From NCBI GenBank assembly GCA_905182015.1, contig CAJIZT010000006.1, positions 124,001 to 188,000 of the forward strand: 64,000 nucleotides of DNA, written 5' to 3'. This stretch comes from an alpha proteobacterium MED-G09 (lineage in GTDB: Bacteria > Pseudomonadota > Alphaproteobacteria > MED-G09). The notes below the pieces were generated by a model. That model was not told the DNA's origin. It did no database searches and worked only from the letters and a program-made list of their open reading frames with translations. Shown here in pieces: positions 8,740 to 18,262 of this stretch (position 1 is its first letter; each line of letters begins with the position of its first letter). The position numbers were made by a program, and so were the translations under genes.

Positions 8740-9992
8740 TGGTGAGGTCTTTATTTTTAGAGTGGTGGATTTCAAAGCGCTATTTAAGGCCTAAAGGTAA
8801 GGAGCGGTTTTTTTCTATTATAACCGTCCTTTCTTTTTTTGGTATTTCATCCGGGGTTACGATATTAATTGTTGTTATGTCCGTGATGAACGGACTAAGA
8901 TCAGAATTGTTTGATAAAATTGTTGGGTTAAATGGTCATATCCTTATTCACCCTTCCTCTGAGAAGGGAATAGATAATTCATCTGAGATTTATGAATTAC
9001 TCTCCGAAATAGAAGAAGTTACAAATATTATCCCTATGCTTGAATCTCAGGTATTAGCTATGGGGGAAAGTCAGTCATCAGGAGCTTTGTTGAGGGGGCT
9101 ATCACCCAAATCCTTGAATTCTTTAAATATAATTTCTTCTAATATTATATCAGGCGATATTAATAATATTCAATCTGGAGAAGCAGTAATTGGCTCAAGA
9201 CTAGCATCCTCGCTAAGGCTTTACCCTGGGGATAATATTACCTTACTCTCTCCTCGGGGAATTAGCTCACCTTTTGGGACTATACCTAGGTCGCTCTCTT
9301 TTGATGTAAAAGGAGTTTTTGAAATTGGCATGACTGACTATGATGGCAGTGTTGTTTTTTTAAACATTGAGGACGCTAGGAAGTTTTTAAATTTAGGTGA
9401 AGTGTATGGTGTTATAGAGGTTATGCTCTCTGATGCTGACAAGTCTCTTGTTGTAAAAGATGAGATTGATTTGAAGTTAAAAAAATATAATGTTTACTCC
9501 AGAGACTGGAGAGAAACCAATGCTAGCCTAGCCGAAGCAATGATGGTGGAAAAAAATGTTATGCTATTAGTCTTATCACTCATACTGATAATCGCTGGAA
9601 TTAATATTGCATCTGGATTGGTGATGTTAATAAAAGACAAAGGGCGAGAAATTTCTATATTAAGGGCGATGGGTATGAGCAAGCTAAAAGCATCTAGAGT
9701 CTTTATAATATCAGGCCTAAAAATAGGGTTTTCTGCAACCTTTTGGGGTGTCCTTGCTGGCGTCTTAATTAGCCCGTATGTCGAGGAAATTCGATTGACT
9801 CTTTCTTATATTTTTCAAGTAACCTTTTTTAATCCTGAATTTTATTTTCTCTCTCAATTACCTTCTGAATTAAAAATCTCTGATGTTACTCTGGTTAGCC
9901 TTATGTCAATTTTGATGTCACTTTTGTCAACTATTTATCCATCTTATAGGGCAATTGCACGCGACCCTGTTGAGGCATTAAGAAATGAATAA
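8739..9992 (+). CDS. lolC: Lipoprotein-releasing ABC transporter permease (LolC/LolE family)
   Basis: Inner-membrane permease of the LolCDE-type machine that extracts lipoproteins from the inner membrane for delivery to LolA. It is 417 residues: N-terminal membrane helix (about 27-50), a large periplasmic MacB-type domain, then three helices in the C-terminal FtsX-like domain (about 270 onward), ending DPVEALRNE. Only one permease gene lies beside lolD. This fits the homodimeric LolF-type arrangement reported in many non-enteric proteobacteria, though a second copy elsewhere cannot be excluded. It overlaps proS by 1 base and lolD by 8. Confidence 0.94.
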   Translation: MVRSLFLEWWISKRYLRPKGKERFFSIITVLSFFGISSGVTILIVVMSVMNGLRSELFDKIVGLNGHILIHPSSEKGIDNSSEIYELLSEIEEVTNIIPMLESQVLAMGESQSSGALLRGLSPKSLNSLNIISSNIISGDINNIQSGEAVIGSRLASSLRLYPGDNITLLSPRGISSPFGTIPRSLSFDVKGVFEIGMTDYDGSVVFLNIEDARKFLNLGEVYGVIEVMLSDADKSLVVKDEIDLKLKKYNVYSRDWRETNASLAEAMMVEKNVMLLVLSLILIIAGINIASGLVMLIKDKGREISILRAMGMSKLKASRVFIISGLKIGFSATFWGVLAGVLISPYVEEIRLTLSYIFQVTFFNPEFYFLSQLPSELKISDVTLVSLMSILMSLLSTIYPSYRAIARDPVEALRNE

Positions 9993-10653
9993 AGTTTTAG
10001 AATTAAAAAAAGTCTCGCGAACCTACAGCCTTAATGGCGAGCCTCTTAATATATTTAAAGATATTGACCTAACAATTAAAAAGAAAGAGAGGGTTGCTTT
10101 AGTTGGTCCATCTGGTGGAGGAAAAACATCGTTACTTCATGTTGCCGGTCTACTTGAGGCGCCATCATCTGGTGATGTTTTAGTTAAGGAAAATTTAATA
10201 GACTGGAGCTCTGATAGAGTTTTATCAAATCACCGACTTAAGGATATTGGTTTTATTTTTCAATTTAACAACCTTTTGAGTGACTTTAGTGCTCTAGAAA
10301 ATACTGCCTTGCCGTATATAATTTCTGGTAATAGTAGGAAGATTGCTTTAGAAAAAGCTGAATTACTTTTATCGCAAGTCGGCCTAGAGCATAGAACTCA
10401 TAGCTTTCCAAATCAACTATCCGGGGGTGAGCAGCAAAGAGTTGCTATAGCTAGATCACTTATAAATAATCCATCAATTATTTTAGCAGATGAGCCAACT
10501 GGAAATCTTGATTTTGAATCAAGTATAAATGTTATTAATATATTTAATAATCTTGTGGATGAGTATAAGTGTAGTATTATTTTAGCAACACATGATTCGA
10601 ACATAGCTAAAATGCAAGATAGAACTATTAGTATTGAGGGGTTGAGCTCTTAA
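9985..10653 (+). CDS. lolD: Lipoprotein-releasing ABC transporter ATP-binding protein
   Basis: ATPase that powers lipoprotein extraction with the neighbouring permease. It is 222 residues. Walker A GPSGGGKT is at 41-48, the ABC signature LSGGEQQRVAIARSL at about 143-157, Walker B IILADEPTGNLD at about 163-174, and the H-loop histidine in LATHDSN. The short length and MacB-like sequence match LolD. The start overlaps the end of lolC, and dnaE begins on the base after its stop. Confidence 0.95.
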   Translation: MNKVLELKKVSRTYSLNGEPLNIFKDIDLTIKKKERVALVGPSGGGKTSLLHVAGLLEAPSSGDVLVKENLIDWSSDRVLSNHRLKDIGFIFQFNNLLSDFSALENTALPYIISGNSRKIALEKAELLLSQVGLEHRTHSFPNQLSGGEQQRVAIARSLINNPSIILADEPTGNLDFESSINVINIFNNLVDEYKCSIILATHDSNIAKMQDRTISIEGLSS

Positions 10654-13600
10654 ATGTCGGCATATCTTAATGATAATATAAAAAATTCTTTTAGCTTTAT
10701 CCATCTTAGAGTTACTAGCCCTTATTCATTATTGCAGGGTGCCATAACGATGGAAAAAATTTCTAAAAACTGTATTGATTATAATATTCCGGCTGTGGCA
10801 ATTGTTGACAATAACAACCTCTTTGGAGCTCTAGAGTTTTGTGAGCACATGTCAAATAAAGGAATTCAACCGATTGTGGGTTGTAATTTATCGGTTATTG
10901 ACGGGAAACATAATGGATTTTTACCTTTGCTGGTTTCCACAAGGGAGGGCTATAAAAATTTAATAAGACTCTCGTCCGAGACTTATATCAATGACCATGG
11001 CAATGAGGTTGTGAGTTTAGAAAGAGTTTTTGAGTTAAGCTCTGGTCTAATTTGTTTGTCAGGTGGTGACGGCGGTATAATTAATAACTTGCTTGTAGAA
11101 AATCAAAAAAAAGAAGCCGATGAAATAATAAGTAAAATTAAATTAACTTTTCTTGATAGGTTTTATATAGAGCTTCAACGAACCGGGTTAAGTAATGTTG
11201 AATCCGATCTTCTTGAGAGTGCCTATAAGCACGACATTCCTTTAGTTGCAACTAATCCTGCGTACTTTAATACAAAAGAAGAGCATGCAGCTCACGATGC
11301 ACTTTTATGCATCAATCAGTCTACAACTGTTGATGCGCCGGATAGGTTTCGCCTAACCTCTGAATTTTATTTCAAAACACCAGATGAAATGATTGATCTC
11401 TTTTCTGATATTCCTGAGGCTATTGAAAATACTATTGAAATAGCCTTAAGGTGCTCATATAAGGTTGCAACATCAGAGCCTAAGCTTCCAAGGTTTAGTG
11501 GTTTAGATTTGGTTGGGGAAGCTTCCGAGTTTAAGAATCAGGCTGAAAAAGGGCTTGAGGAAAGATTAAGGATTAACCCAGTAAATAACCCTTCTTCTTA
11601 CTGGGAAAGGCTTGAATCTGAGATTAGTATTATTACTGAAATGGAGTTTCCGGGCTATTTTCTAATTGTTGCAGACTTTATAAAGTGGTCGAAGAACAAT
11701 AATATACCTGTTGGTCCTGGGCGAGGTTCCGGAGCTGGATCCCTTGTTGCTTGGGCCTTAACTATTACTGATTTAGACCCTATTAGATTTAACTTGATAT
11801 TTGAGAGATTTTTAAACCCAGAGAGAATTTCTCTACCAGATTTTGATATTGATTTTTGTCAAGAAAGGCGAGATGAGGTTATTAACTATGTTCAAGAAAG
11901 GTATGGAAAAGATAAAGTTGCTCAAATCATTACATTTGGAACGCTTCAATCTCGAGCAGTACTAAGGGATGTTGGAAGGGTACTTGGTCTTCCATACGGG
12001 CAAGTGGATAGAATCTGCAAGCTTATTCCTAATAATCCTGCAAATCCAACAACTCTTGGCGAGGCAATTAAAGGCGATGCCAGAATTAGGGAAGAAAGCG
12101 CCGAAGACTCTGATATAGAAAAAATGTTAAATATTGGATTAAGCTTGGAGGGTCTGTATAGAAATGCCTCCACTCATGCGGCGGGTTTAGTTATAGGTGA
12201 TAATAGCCTTCAAGACTTCATTCCTTTATATCGAGACCCTAGATCATCTATGCCGGTAACTCAGTTTAAAATGAAATGGGCTGAAGCCTCGGGATTGGTA
12301 AAATTTGATTTTTTAGGTTTAAAAACATTAACTGTGATCGATAAAACAATTCAGTTAATAAAAGAAAAAATTAATCACATAGTTAACATAAGTCAAATAC
12401 CTCTAGATGACGAAAAAACCTTTAGCCTTTTAAGCACGGGTAATGCTATTGGAGTTTTTCAGTTGGAAAGCTCTGGGATGAGGGATGTTCTAAGAAATAT
12501 GGAGCCAGACTGTTTTGAGGATATAATTGCCTTAGTTGCCTTGTATCGACCTGGTCCAATGGAAAATATACCTAAATTTATTGCATGTAAAAAAGGTGAA
12601 GAAAAACCAGATTATATGCACCCACTTCTAGAGGGTATTCTTAAAGAAACATATGGTGTGATTATTTATCAGGAGCAAGTTATGCAAATTGCTCAAATAT
12701 TAGCCAACTATAGTTTAGGAGAGGCTGATATTCTAAGAAGAGCTATGGGTAAAAAAATCAAATCAGAAATGGATGATCAAAAGGAACGTTTTGTTAGTGG
12801 TGCAATTAGTAACGGGATAGCAAAAAATAAGGCTAATTATATTTTCGATTTAGTAGCTAAATTTGCTGGGTATGGTTTTAATAAGTCTCATGCAGCTGCG
12901 TACGCCTTAATAGCGTATCAAACGGCATACCTCAAAGCTCATTATCCAGAGTATTTTATAACTGCCTCTATGACAATGGATATTGAAAATACAGATAAAT
13001 TAAGTATATTTTCTAATGAGTGTAAGAAAATGGATATTGAAATTTTGCCTCCAGATATCAACAAATCTCTTATGAGATTTGATGTCCAGGGTGGCGCTGT
13101 TAGATACGGCTTGGGGGCAGTAAAAAATGCTAGTCAGCAATCAATGGTAAAAATTAACGATGAAGTTTCTAAGAATGGATTCTTTAAATCGTTACATGAT
13201 TTTGCACAAAGGTTAGATCACGGTGTTTTGACAAAAAAGAATCTTGAAAATCTTTCTTATGCAGGTGCTTTTGATGAGATTGAAGCTAATCGGAATATTG
13301 TCTATTCTTCAATTGATATTATGTCAAATATTTCTAGTTCTTCAGAAAAAGCCAAATCTGATAACCAAGAAAATTTTTTTGGTGAAGATTTTAAAAATTT
13401 TGACCATATCTCATTACCCTCTGCTCCAATGTGGTCTAATGAAATTAAGCTTCAGAAAGAATTTTCTGCAATAGGGTTTTATTTAACTGGTCACCCTTTA
13501 AGCGATCACAAGGAGCTAATAGAAAGACAAAATATTTCTTCTTACCTGGAGGCGATAAAAGGAAGTGACTATAAATATAAAATTGCAGGAACGGTTTCTT

Positions 13601-14052
13601 ATATTATGGAGAGAAGATCAAAGGGTGGAAAAAGGTTTGCTTTTGTAGGTTTAACCGATAGTGATGGACCGTTTGAGATTACTATTTTTTCTAATCTTTT
13701 ATCAAGAGTGAGAGACATAATTATCCCAGGTATTTCTGTAATTCTTGATGTAGAAATTCAAAGAGAAAAAAATAACAATAGATTGCTAACAAACTCTATA
13801 ACACCGATTAATGATTTCTTATCTCAAACACTCTTAAATATAAAAATATTCGTTGAAAGTACTGGATCGCTTAAGACGATAAAGGATAGGCTTAAAAAAA
13901 GTGGGTCTTGTGAGGTTTCAGTCTGTTTTCTTTCGGTTTTAAACGATGTGCATAATGTTGAGCTAAATCTAGGTAGTAAATTTTACGTTAATCCAGCTAT
14001 CATAGATTCAATTAAAGATATCGATGGTGTTTCTAAGATAATAGAAATATAA
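10654..14052 (+). CDS. dnaE: DNA polymerase III subunit alpha
   Basis: Catalytic subunit of the replicative polymerase, 1132 residues, typical of DnaE1. The N-terminal PHP domain starts at FIHLRVTSPYSLLQG; the position after RV, often His in relatives, is Thr, suggesting a degenerate non-metal PHP site. The polymerase core has the catalytic aspartates in LPDFDIDFC (about 395-403) and VKFDFLGLK (about 549-557). The tandem helix-hairpin-helix and OB-fold regions follow, with YKIAGTVSYIMERRSKGGK in the OB domain. It sits immediately after lolD, the usual alphaproteobacterial position. Confidence 0.97.
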   Translation: MSAYLNDNIKNSFSFIHLRVTSPYSLLQGAITMEKISKNCIDYNIPAVAIVDNNNLFGALEFCEHMSNKGIQPIVGCNLSVIDGKHNGFLPLLVSTREGYKNLIRLSSETYINDHGNEVVSLERVFELSSGLICLSGGDGGIINNLLVENQKKEADEIISKIKLTFLDRFYIELQRTGLSNVESDLLESAYKHDIPLVATNPAYFNTKEEHAAHDALLCINQSTTVDAPDRFRLTSEFYFKTPDEMIDLFSDIPEAIENTIEIALRCSYKVATSEPKLPRFSGLDLVGEASEFKNQAEKGLEERLRINPVNNPSSYWERLESEISIITEMEFPGYFLIVADFIKWSKNNNIPVGPGRGSGAGSLVAWALTITDLDPIRFNLIFERFLNPERISLPDFDIDFCQERRDEVINYVQERYGKDKVAQIITFGTLQSRAVLRDVGRVLGLPYGQVDRICKLIPNNPANPTTLGEAIKGDARIREESAEDSDIEKMLNIGLSLEGLYRNASTHAAGLVIGDNSLQDFIPLYRDPRSSMPVTQFKMKWAEASGLVKFDFLGLKTLTVIDKTIQLIKEKINHIVNISQIPLDDEKTFSLLSTGNAIGVFQLESSGMRDVLRNMEPDCFEDIIALVALYRPGPMENIPKFIACKKGEEKPDYMHPLLEGILKETYGVIIYQEQVMQIAQILANYSLGEADILRRAMGKKIKSEMDDQKERFVSGAISNGIAKNKANYIFDLVAKFAGYGFNKSHAAAYALIAYQTAYLKAHYPEYFITASMTMDIENTDKLSIFSNECKKMDIEILPPDINKSLMRFDVQGGAVRYGLGAVKNASQQSMVKINDEVSKNGFFKSLHDFAQRLDHGVLTKKNLENLSYAGAFDEIEANRNIVYSSIDIMSNISSSSEKAKSDNQENFFGEDFKNFDHISLPSAPMWSNEIKLQKEFSAIGFYLTGHPLSDHKELIERQNISSYLEAIKGSDYKYKIAGTVSYIMERRSKGGKRFAFVGLTDSDGPFEITIFSNLLSRVRDIIIPGISVILDVEIQREKNNNRLLTNSITPINDFLSQTLLNIKIFVESTGSLKTIKDRLKKSGSCEVSVCFLSVLNDVHNVELNLGSKFYVNPAIIDSIKDIDGVSKIIEI

Positions 14053-14060
14053 GTTTTTTG

Positions 14061-14089
14061 TTGCAGTTATGCCTAATAATGATTATATC
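14061..14089 (+). promoter_or_regulatory. Candidate promoter for rpsB-tsf
   Basis: In the 122-nt dnaE-rpsB gap, TTGCAG (14061-14066) is followed after 17 nt by TATATC (14084-14089). A transcript from here would carry a leader of about 80 nt containing the hairpin at 14119-14158. Assigned by eye and position only. Confidence 0.35.
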
Positions 14090-14118
14090 GATCACATCAC
14101 ACACACGAACAATGCTAA

Positions 14119-14158
14119 CCGGTCCTTAATTGGATTTAGTTCGTGGAGGTTAAACCGG
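14119..14158 (+). promoter_or_regulatory. Leader hairpin upstream of rpsB (possible S2 autoregulatory element)
   Basis: CCGGT (14119-14123) can pair with ACCGG (14154-14158), closing a 30-nt internal segment just upstream of the strong ribosome site AAAGGAGGT (14162-14170). S2 represses its own mRNA through a leader structure in some bacteria. A hairpin abutting the ribosome site here is compatible with that, but five base pairs is weak evidence and no known leader motif was matched. Confidence 0.3.
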
Positions 14159-14174
14159 AAAAAAGGAGGTAAAC

Positions 14175-15173
14175 ATGGCGTTACCAGAATACTCAATGAC
14201 TGATCTTTTAGAATCTGGTGCTCATTTCGGGCATCAAAAACATAGGTGGAATCCCAAAATGGACCCCTATATTTTTGGTATAAGAAATAATATTCATATA
14301 CTTGATTTATCCCAAACAATACCAATGCTTCATCAGGCATTATCTGCTGTTAGAGATGTTACGAAATCAGGCGGACGTATATTGTTTGTTGGAACCAAGA
14401 GGCAGGGTCAGGAATTAATAGCGAATGCAGCAAATGATTGTGCTCAATACTATATGAATCATAGATGGTACGGTGGAACTTTAACAAACTGGAAAACTAT
14501 TTCAAAAACTATAGCTAGATTGCGTTCAATTGAGGAATTATTGGAAGGCAATGATTTATCGGGGCTTACAAAAAAAGAATTATTAAAATTAAACCGAGAA
14601 AAAGAAAAGTTAGATACTTCGATCGGAGGAATTAAAGACATGGGCGGTCTTCCTGATTTAATATTTGTTCTCGATACAGTGAAAGAGCAAATAGCAATTC
14701 AAGAAGCTACAAAATTAAAAATTCCTATAGCCGCAATTATTGACTCAAATAGCAATCCTGATGGGATTACTTATCCTATACCGGGAAATGATGATTCCAC
14801 TAAAGCAATAGCTCTTTATTGTGACTTAATTTCAAAAGCCGCGCTAGATGGCATTGCTCAATCTCAGGTCCAAACTGAAGATAATCCTACTGTCGCTAAG
14901 GTTAAAAAGTCTAAAAAAGAAAAAATTGTTCCAGAAGCTTTAGCTCCAGTAACAGAGGAATCTGTAGCTCCAGTAGCTCCAGTAGCTCCAGTAACAGAGG
15001 AATCTGTAGCTCCAGTAGCTCCAGTAGCTCCAGTAACAGAGGAATCTGTAGCTCCAGTAGCTCCAGTAACAGAGGAATCTGTAGCTCCAGTAGCTCCAGT
15101 AATAGAAGAGACTTTAGCTCCTGTAACAGAGGAATCCAAAAAAGAAGAGCAATCAGATGAAAATAAAAAATAG
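14175..15173 (+). CDS. rpsB: 30S ribosomal protein S2 with repetitive C-terminal tail
   Basis: Small-subunit ribosomal protein. Residues 1 to about 230 are a standard S2 ([33 protein letters not shown]-like [15 protein letters not shown]). Beyond about residue 245 there is an unusual acidic, Ala-Pro-Val-rich tail built from variants of [11 protein letters not shown], ending [11 protein letters not shown], so the protein is 332 residues instead of about 240-260. The tail is encoded by imperfect tandem DNA repeats. Disordered S2 extensions occur in other alphaproteobacteria; the repeat character is the notable part. It is followed by tsf after 45 nt. Confidence 0.97.
   Translation: MALPEYSMTDLLESGAHFGHQKHRWNPKMDPYIFGIRNNIHILDLSQTIPMLHQALSAVRDVTKSGGRILFVGTKRQGQELIANAANDCAQYYMNHRWYGGTLTNWKTISKTIARLRSIEELLEGNDLSGLTKKELLKLNREKEKLDTSIGGIKDMGGLPDLIFVLDTVKEQIAIQEATKLKIPIAAIIDSNSNPDGITYPIPGNDDSTKAIALYCDLISKAALDGIAQSQVQTEDNPTVAKVKKSKKEKIVPEALAPVTEESVAPVAPVAPVTEESVAPVAPVAPVTEESVAPVAPVTEESVAPVAPVIEETLAPVTEESKKEEQSDENKK
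14940..15137 (+). repeat. Tandem repeat coding the S2 tail
   Basis: Imperfect direct repeats inside rpsB. The units encode [14 protein letters not shown] (42 bp, two copies), then [11 protein letters not shown] (33 bp), a divergent [11 protein letters not shown] and a final TLAPVTEES. The smallest slipping unit is 9 bp, GTAGCTCCA (Val-Ala-Pro). Every unit is a multiple of three, so gain or loss of copies keeps the frame. Confidence 0.9.
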
Positions 15174-15187
15174 AGAGATAATCTCTA
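15171..15187 (+). other. Small hairpin at the rpsB stop codon
   Basis: TAGAGA (15171-15176, beginning with the rpsB stop TAG) and TCTCTA (15182-15187) form a perfect 6-bp stem with a 5-nt loop; the U-rich stretch follows only after AAG. It may slow decay or attenuate read-through into tsf, as a partial terminator does in E. coli, but it is weak. Confidence 0.3.
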
Positions 15188-15218
15188 AAGTTAATTTTTA
15201 AATCAAGGGTGATAATTA

Positions 15219-16136
15219 ATGTCTAATATTTCCGCATCATTAGTAAAAGAGCTTAGAGAGAAAACTGGGGCCGGAATGATGGATTGTAAAAATGCTTTAA
15301 ATGAAAATAATGGTGATATAGAATCCTCTGTTGACTGGCTAAGAACTAAAGGCTTAGCAAAAGCGGCAAAAAAATCAGGAAGAATTGCTTCCGAAGGTTT
15401 AATTGGAATTGCCTCATCACAAGATTTTAATGCAGTAGTTGAAATTAATTCAGAAACTGACTTTGTTGCCAGAAATGATATTTTTCAGGATGTTGTTAGG
15501 AATGTAAGTCAATTAAGTCTGCTTTCATCTGACATCGAAGGCTTAAAGAAGCAAACTGTAAGTGGTAAAAAAATTGATGTAGATTCTTATATTACTGAAA
15601 TGATTTCTTCTATAGGGGAAAATATTAACCTTAGAAGAATGATGAGGTTTGAGTCATCACAGAGCCATGTGTCCTCTTATATTCACGGGCAGGTAAATGA
15701 GGGTTTGGGAAAGATCGGCGTTATGGTCAATCTAAAGTCCACAGAAAATAAAGAAACTATTGATGACTTAGGAAAAAAAATAGCAATGCATATTGCTGCA
15801 ACTAACCCGCTGTCTATTAGTATTGCTGATATGCCCTCAGATGTACTTGATAGAGAACGTAAAATTTTAATAGAAGAGGCTAGGGAATCAGGAAAGCCTG
15901 AAGAAATTATTGAAAAAATGATAGAGGGTAGGTTAAAGAAATTTTACCAAGAGAGTGTTTTATTAGAGCAAACATTTGTTATTGACGGAGAAAGTAAGGT
16001 TTCAGACGTACTGAACTCTCTTGGAAGCCCAGTCGAGATTGTTGAGTTTGTGAGGTATGAGCTTGGGGAGGGTATTGAAAAATCCGGTACTGATGATTTT
16101 GCAAGTGAAGTTGATTCAATGGTTTCTGGTAATTAA
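15219..16136 (+). CDS. tsf: Translation elongation factor Ts
   Basis: Nucleotide-exchange factor that regenerates EF-Tu-GTP. It is 305 residues. The N-terminal UBA-like module has the signature LREKTGAGMMDCKNAL (about 10-25), and the core contains VEINSETDFVARND (about 73-86), contacting EF-Tu. The second half has the coiled-coil region, and the length is normal. It follows rpsB in the universal order; ribosome site AAGGGTGAT precedes the ATG. Confidence 0.97.
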   Translation: MSNISASLVKELREKTGAGMMDCKNALNENNGDIESSVDWLRTKGLAKAAKKSGRIASEGLIGIASSQDFNAVVEINSETDFVARNDIFQDVVRNVSQLSLLSSDIEGLKKQTVSGKKIDVDSYITEMISSIGENINLRRMMRFESSQSHVSSYIHGQVNEGLGKIGVMVNLKSTENKETIDDLGKKIAMHIAATNPLSISIADMPSDVLDRERKILIEEARESGKPEEIIEKMIEGRLKKFYQESVLLEQTFVIDGESKVSDVLNSLGSPVEIVEFVRYELGEGIEKSGTDDFASEVDSMVSGN

Positions 16137-16224
16137 TACGAATAAAAAGAATTTAAATTTTTTTCTAATAGAATTTTAAATTTTGATTTAGTAACATGTA
16201 TCTCATTCAAAGATCGGAGTTATC

Positions 16225-16941
16225 ATGTCAAATATTCGCTACAAGCGAATTCTTTTAAAAATTTCTGGTGAATCCCTGATGGGTGAGGATACTTACGGAA
16301 TAGACGTTAAAACTGTAGACCGTATTGCTTCTGAAATTTCTCAAGCCTGTGATCTTGGTATACAGCTATGCTTGGTTATTGGTGGAGGAAATATTTTTAG
16401 AGGGCTTGCTGGTTCTGCTAAGGGGATGGATAGAACAAGCGCTGATTATATGGGTATGCTTGCTACAGTAATGAATGCTTTGGCAATGCAAAATTCTTTA
16501 GAGAGATTGGGAGTCCAAACAAGAGTTCAATCCGCTATAACTATGACATCCGTTTGTGAGTCTTACACCAGAAGAAGAGCTATTAGGCATATGGAAAAAA
16601 ATCGAGTTGTTATATTCGCAGCCGGTACAGGAAATCCTTATTTTACAACAGATACAGCAGCTGCATTAAGAGCAAGTGAAATGGCTTGTGAGGCGTTATT
16701 TAAAGGGACTAAGGTTGATGGAGTTTATTCAAAGGACCCTCATGAGCATAGCGATGCTGTGAAATATGAAAATATATCTTTCCAAGAGGTGCTAACTAAG
16801 AACCTAAAGGTTCTTGATGCTTCGGCAATCTCCTTAGCGCGAGATAACAATATACCTGTAATAGTTTTTTCTATTACTGAGAAGGACTCTTTTTTAAAGG
16901 TTTTGAACGGTGACACTAAGTGCTCAACAATTATTAACTAG
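16225..16941 (+). CDS. pyrH: UMP kinase
   Basis: Phosphorylates UMP to UDP for nucleotide synthesis; hexameric amino-acid-kinase fold. It is 238 residues. The N-terminal nucleotide-binding segment is [14 protein letters not shown] (about 8-21), the glycine loop [10 protein letters not shown] lies near 54-63, and [19 protein letters not shown] (about 132-150) is the UMP-binding region. An 88-nt AT-rich spacer with ribosome site CGGAG separates it from tsf. frr follows after 15 nt. Confidence 0.97.
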   Translation: MSNIRYKRILLKISGESLMGEDTYGIDVKTVDRIASEISQACDLGIQLCLVIGGGNIFRGLAGSAKGMDRTSADYMGMLATVMNALAMQNSLERLGVQTRVQSAITMTSVCESYTRRRAIRHMEKNRVVIFAAGTGNPYFTTDTAAALRASEMACEALFKGTKVDGVYSKDPHEHSDAVKYENISFQEVLTKNLKVLDASAISLARDNNIPVIVFSITEKDSFLKVLNGDTKCSTIIN

Positions 16942-16956
16942 AAATGGGATGGAAAA

Positions 16957-17517
16957 GTGACAGAGAAACTTAATATTGATGATTTAACAAGAAGAATGGA
17001 TGGTGCGATAAGTTCTTTTGGGCATGACCTTGCTGGACTTAGGACCGGCAGAGCCTCTTCCAGTATGATTGATCATATTATGATTGATGCTTATGGCTCA
17101 AAAACACCATTAGAGCAAGTTGGAACTATATCCGTTCCTGAGCCCCGCACTATCTCTGTACAAGTTTGGGATAAGGGTCTTGTGATTTCAGTGGAAAAAG
17201 CGATACAGGAAGCTGGATTAGGTCTAAACCCCCAAAGTGATGGTCAGCTTTTACGTATTCCCGTTCCTGAACTGAATGAGGAAAGGCGAGGAGAGTTAAT
17301 AAAGATTGCAGGAAAGTATGCCGAACAATCAAAAGTTGCAGTAAGAAATATTAGAAGAGATGGAATGGATTCTATAAAAAATATGGAAAAAAAATCTGAA
17401 ATTGGAAAAGACGAAGGTATTTCTTTATCATCTGATGTACAGAATCTTACTGATAATTATACAAAACAAATAGATGAAAATTTATCCAACAAAGAAAAAG
17501 AAATTAAGCAAGTATAA
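16957..17517 (+). CDS. frr: Ribosome recycling factor
   Basis: Splits post-termination ribosomes with EF-G. It is 186 residues, the usual size. The start is a GTG with a GGGATGG-type ribosome site just upstream. The family's signature LAGLRTGRASSSMIDHIMID lies near 25-44, followed by the beta-rich domain II (GTISVPEPRTISVQVWDK) and the long helices of domain I. It sits in the pyrH-frr-uppS series. Confidence 0.97.
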   Translation: MTEKLNIDDLTRRMDGAISSFGHDLAGLRTGRASSSMIDHIMIDAYGSKTPLEQVGTISVPEPRTISVQVWDKGLVISVEKAIQEAGLGLNPQSDGQLLRIPVPELNEERRGELIKIAGKYAEQSKVAVRNIRRDGMDSIKNMEKKSEIGKDEGISLSSDVQNLTDNYTKQIDENLSNKEKEIKQV

Positions 17518-17524
17518 TTTTTTT

Positions 17525-18262
17525 ATGAAAGATTCTAATAAAAGAGAAAATAATCTTTCTCATCTTGCAATTATAATGGATGGTAACGGTCGTTGGTCGG
17601 AAAAAAAGGGTTTACCTAGAGAGGATGGCCATATAGGTGGTGTTAAATCCCTAAGAAGTCTTTTGGGTTATATCGGAGAACTTGAGATACCTTATTTGAC
17701 AGTGTTTAGCTTTTCAACGGATAATTGGAAAAGGCCAAAGTCTGAAATTTCTAACTTAATGAATCTCTTAAGGAAGTTTATTCAAACTGATCTAATAGAG
17801 CTTCATATGAATAATATAAAAATACGTATAATTGGAAATCGTGAAGGTATTCCTAGTGATGTGGTAAAGTTGATTGAATCGTCAGAGCTATTAACTGAAG
17901 ATAATAATGGTTTATATCTTCAGATAGCTTTTAATTATAGCGGTCGTGACGAACTCGTTAACTCTGTAAAGAAAATTGGATCATCAATAAAGGCAGGGGA
18001 TTTAGACCCTCACAATATCAATGAGGATATTATCAGTAACAATCTTTTTACTGCGGGAGTTCCTGACCCAGATCTATTAATAAGAACGGGTTCTGAAAAA
18101 AGAATTTCTAATTTTCTACTTTGGCAATTAGCCTATACTGAAATTTATTTTGAAGAGGCTTTATGGCCTGATTTCAATAAAGAGCTTTTATCTGAAGCAA
18201 TCGATGATTTTCATAATAGGTATAGACGCTTTGGAAGAATAGAGGAGAGTTTGAAAAAATGA
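17525..18262 (+). CDS. uppS: Isoprenyl transferase / undecaprenyl diphosphate synthase
   Basis: Cis-prenyltransferase making the C55 lipid carrier for peptidoglycan and polysaccharide synthesis. I chose the ATG at 17525, giving 245 residues that begin just before the catalytic LAIIMDGNGRWSEKKG segment. The longer in-frame start at 17474 would overlap frr by 44 nt and add a lysine-rich extension without family support. Also visible are FSFSTDNWKRP and LLIRTGSEKRISNFLLWQ, the diphosphate-binding region. It overlaps cdsA by four bases. Confidence 0.95.
   Translation: MKDSNKRENNLSHLAIIMDGNGRWSEKKGLPREDGHIGGVKSLRSLLGYIGELEIPYLTVFSFSTDNWKRPKSEISNLMNLLRKFIQTDLIELHMNNIKIRIIGNREGIPSDVVKLIESSELLTEDNNGLYLQIAFNYSGRDELVNSVKKIGSSIKAGDLDPHNINEDIISNNLFTAGVPDPDLLIRTGSEKRISNFLLWQLAYTEIYFEEALWPDFNKELLSEAIDDFHNRYRRFGRIEESLKK

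Noticed and set aside
14940-15137. Regular repeats resembling a CRISPR-like array
   Set aside because: The repeats are contiguous, in frame, lack unique spacers and code for the S2 tail.
14864-15139. Open frame on the minus strand with [10 protein letters not shown]-type repeats
   Set aside because: It is the antisense shadow of the repeat tail of rpsB; the periodic composition keeps the opposite frame open. No ribosome site or family resemblance.
16151-16190. AATTTAAA-type inverted repeat between tsf and pyrH as a terminator
   Set aside because: Stem would be only A-T pairs in strongly AT-rich DNA; not distinguishable from chance.
17474-17524. Longer uppS start
   Set aside because: It would overlap frr by 44 nt and add a lysine-rich stretch foreign to the family; no ribosome site.
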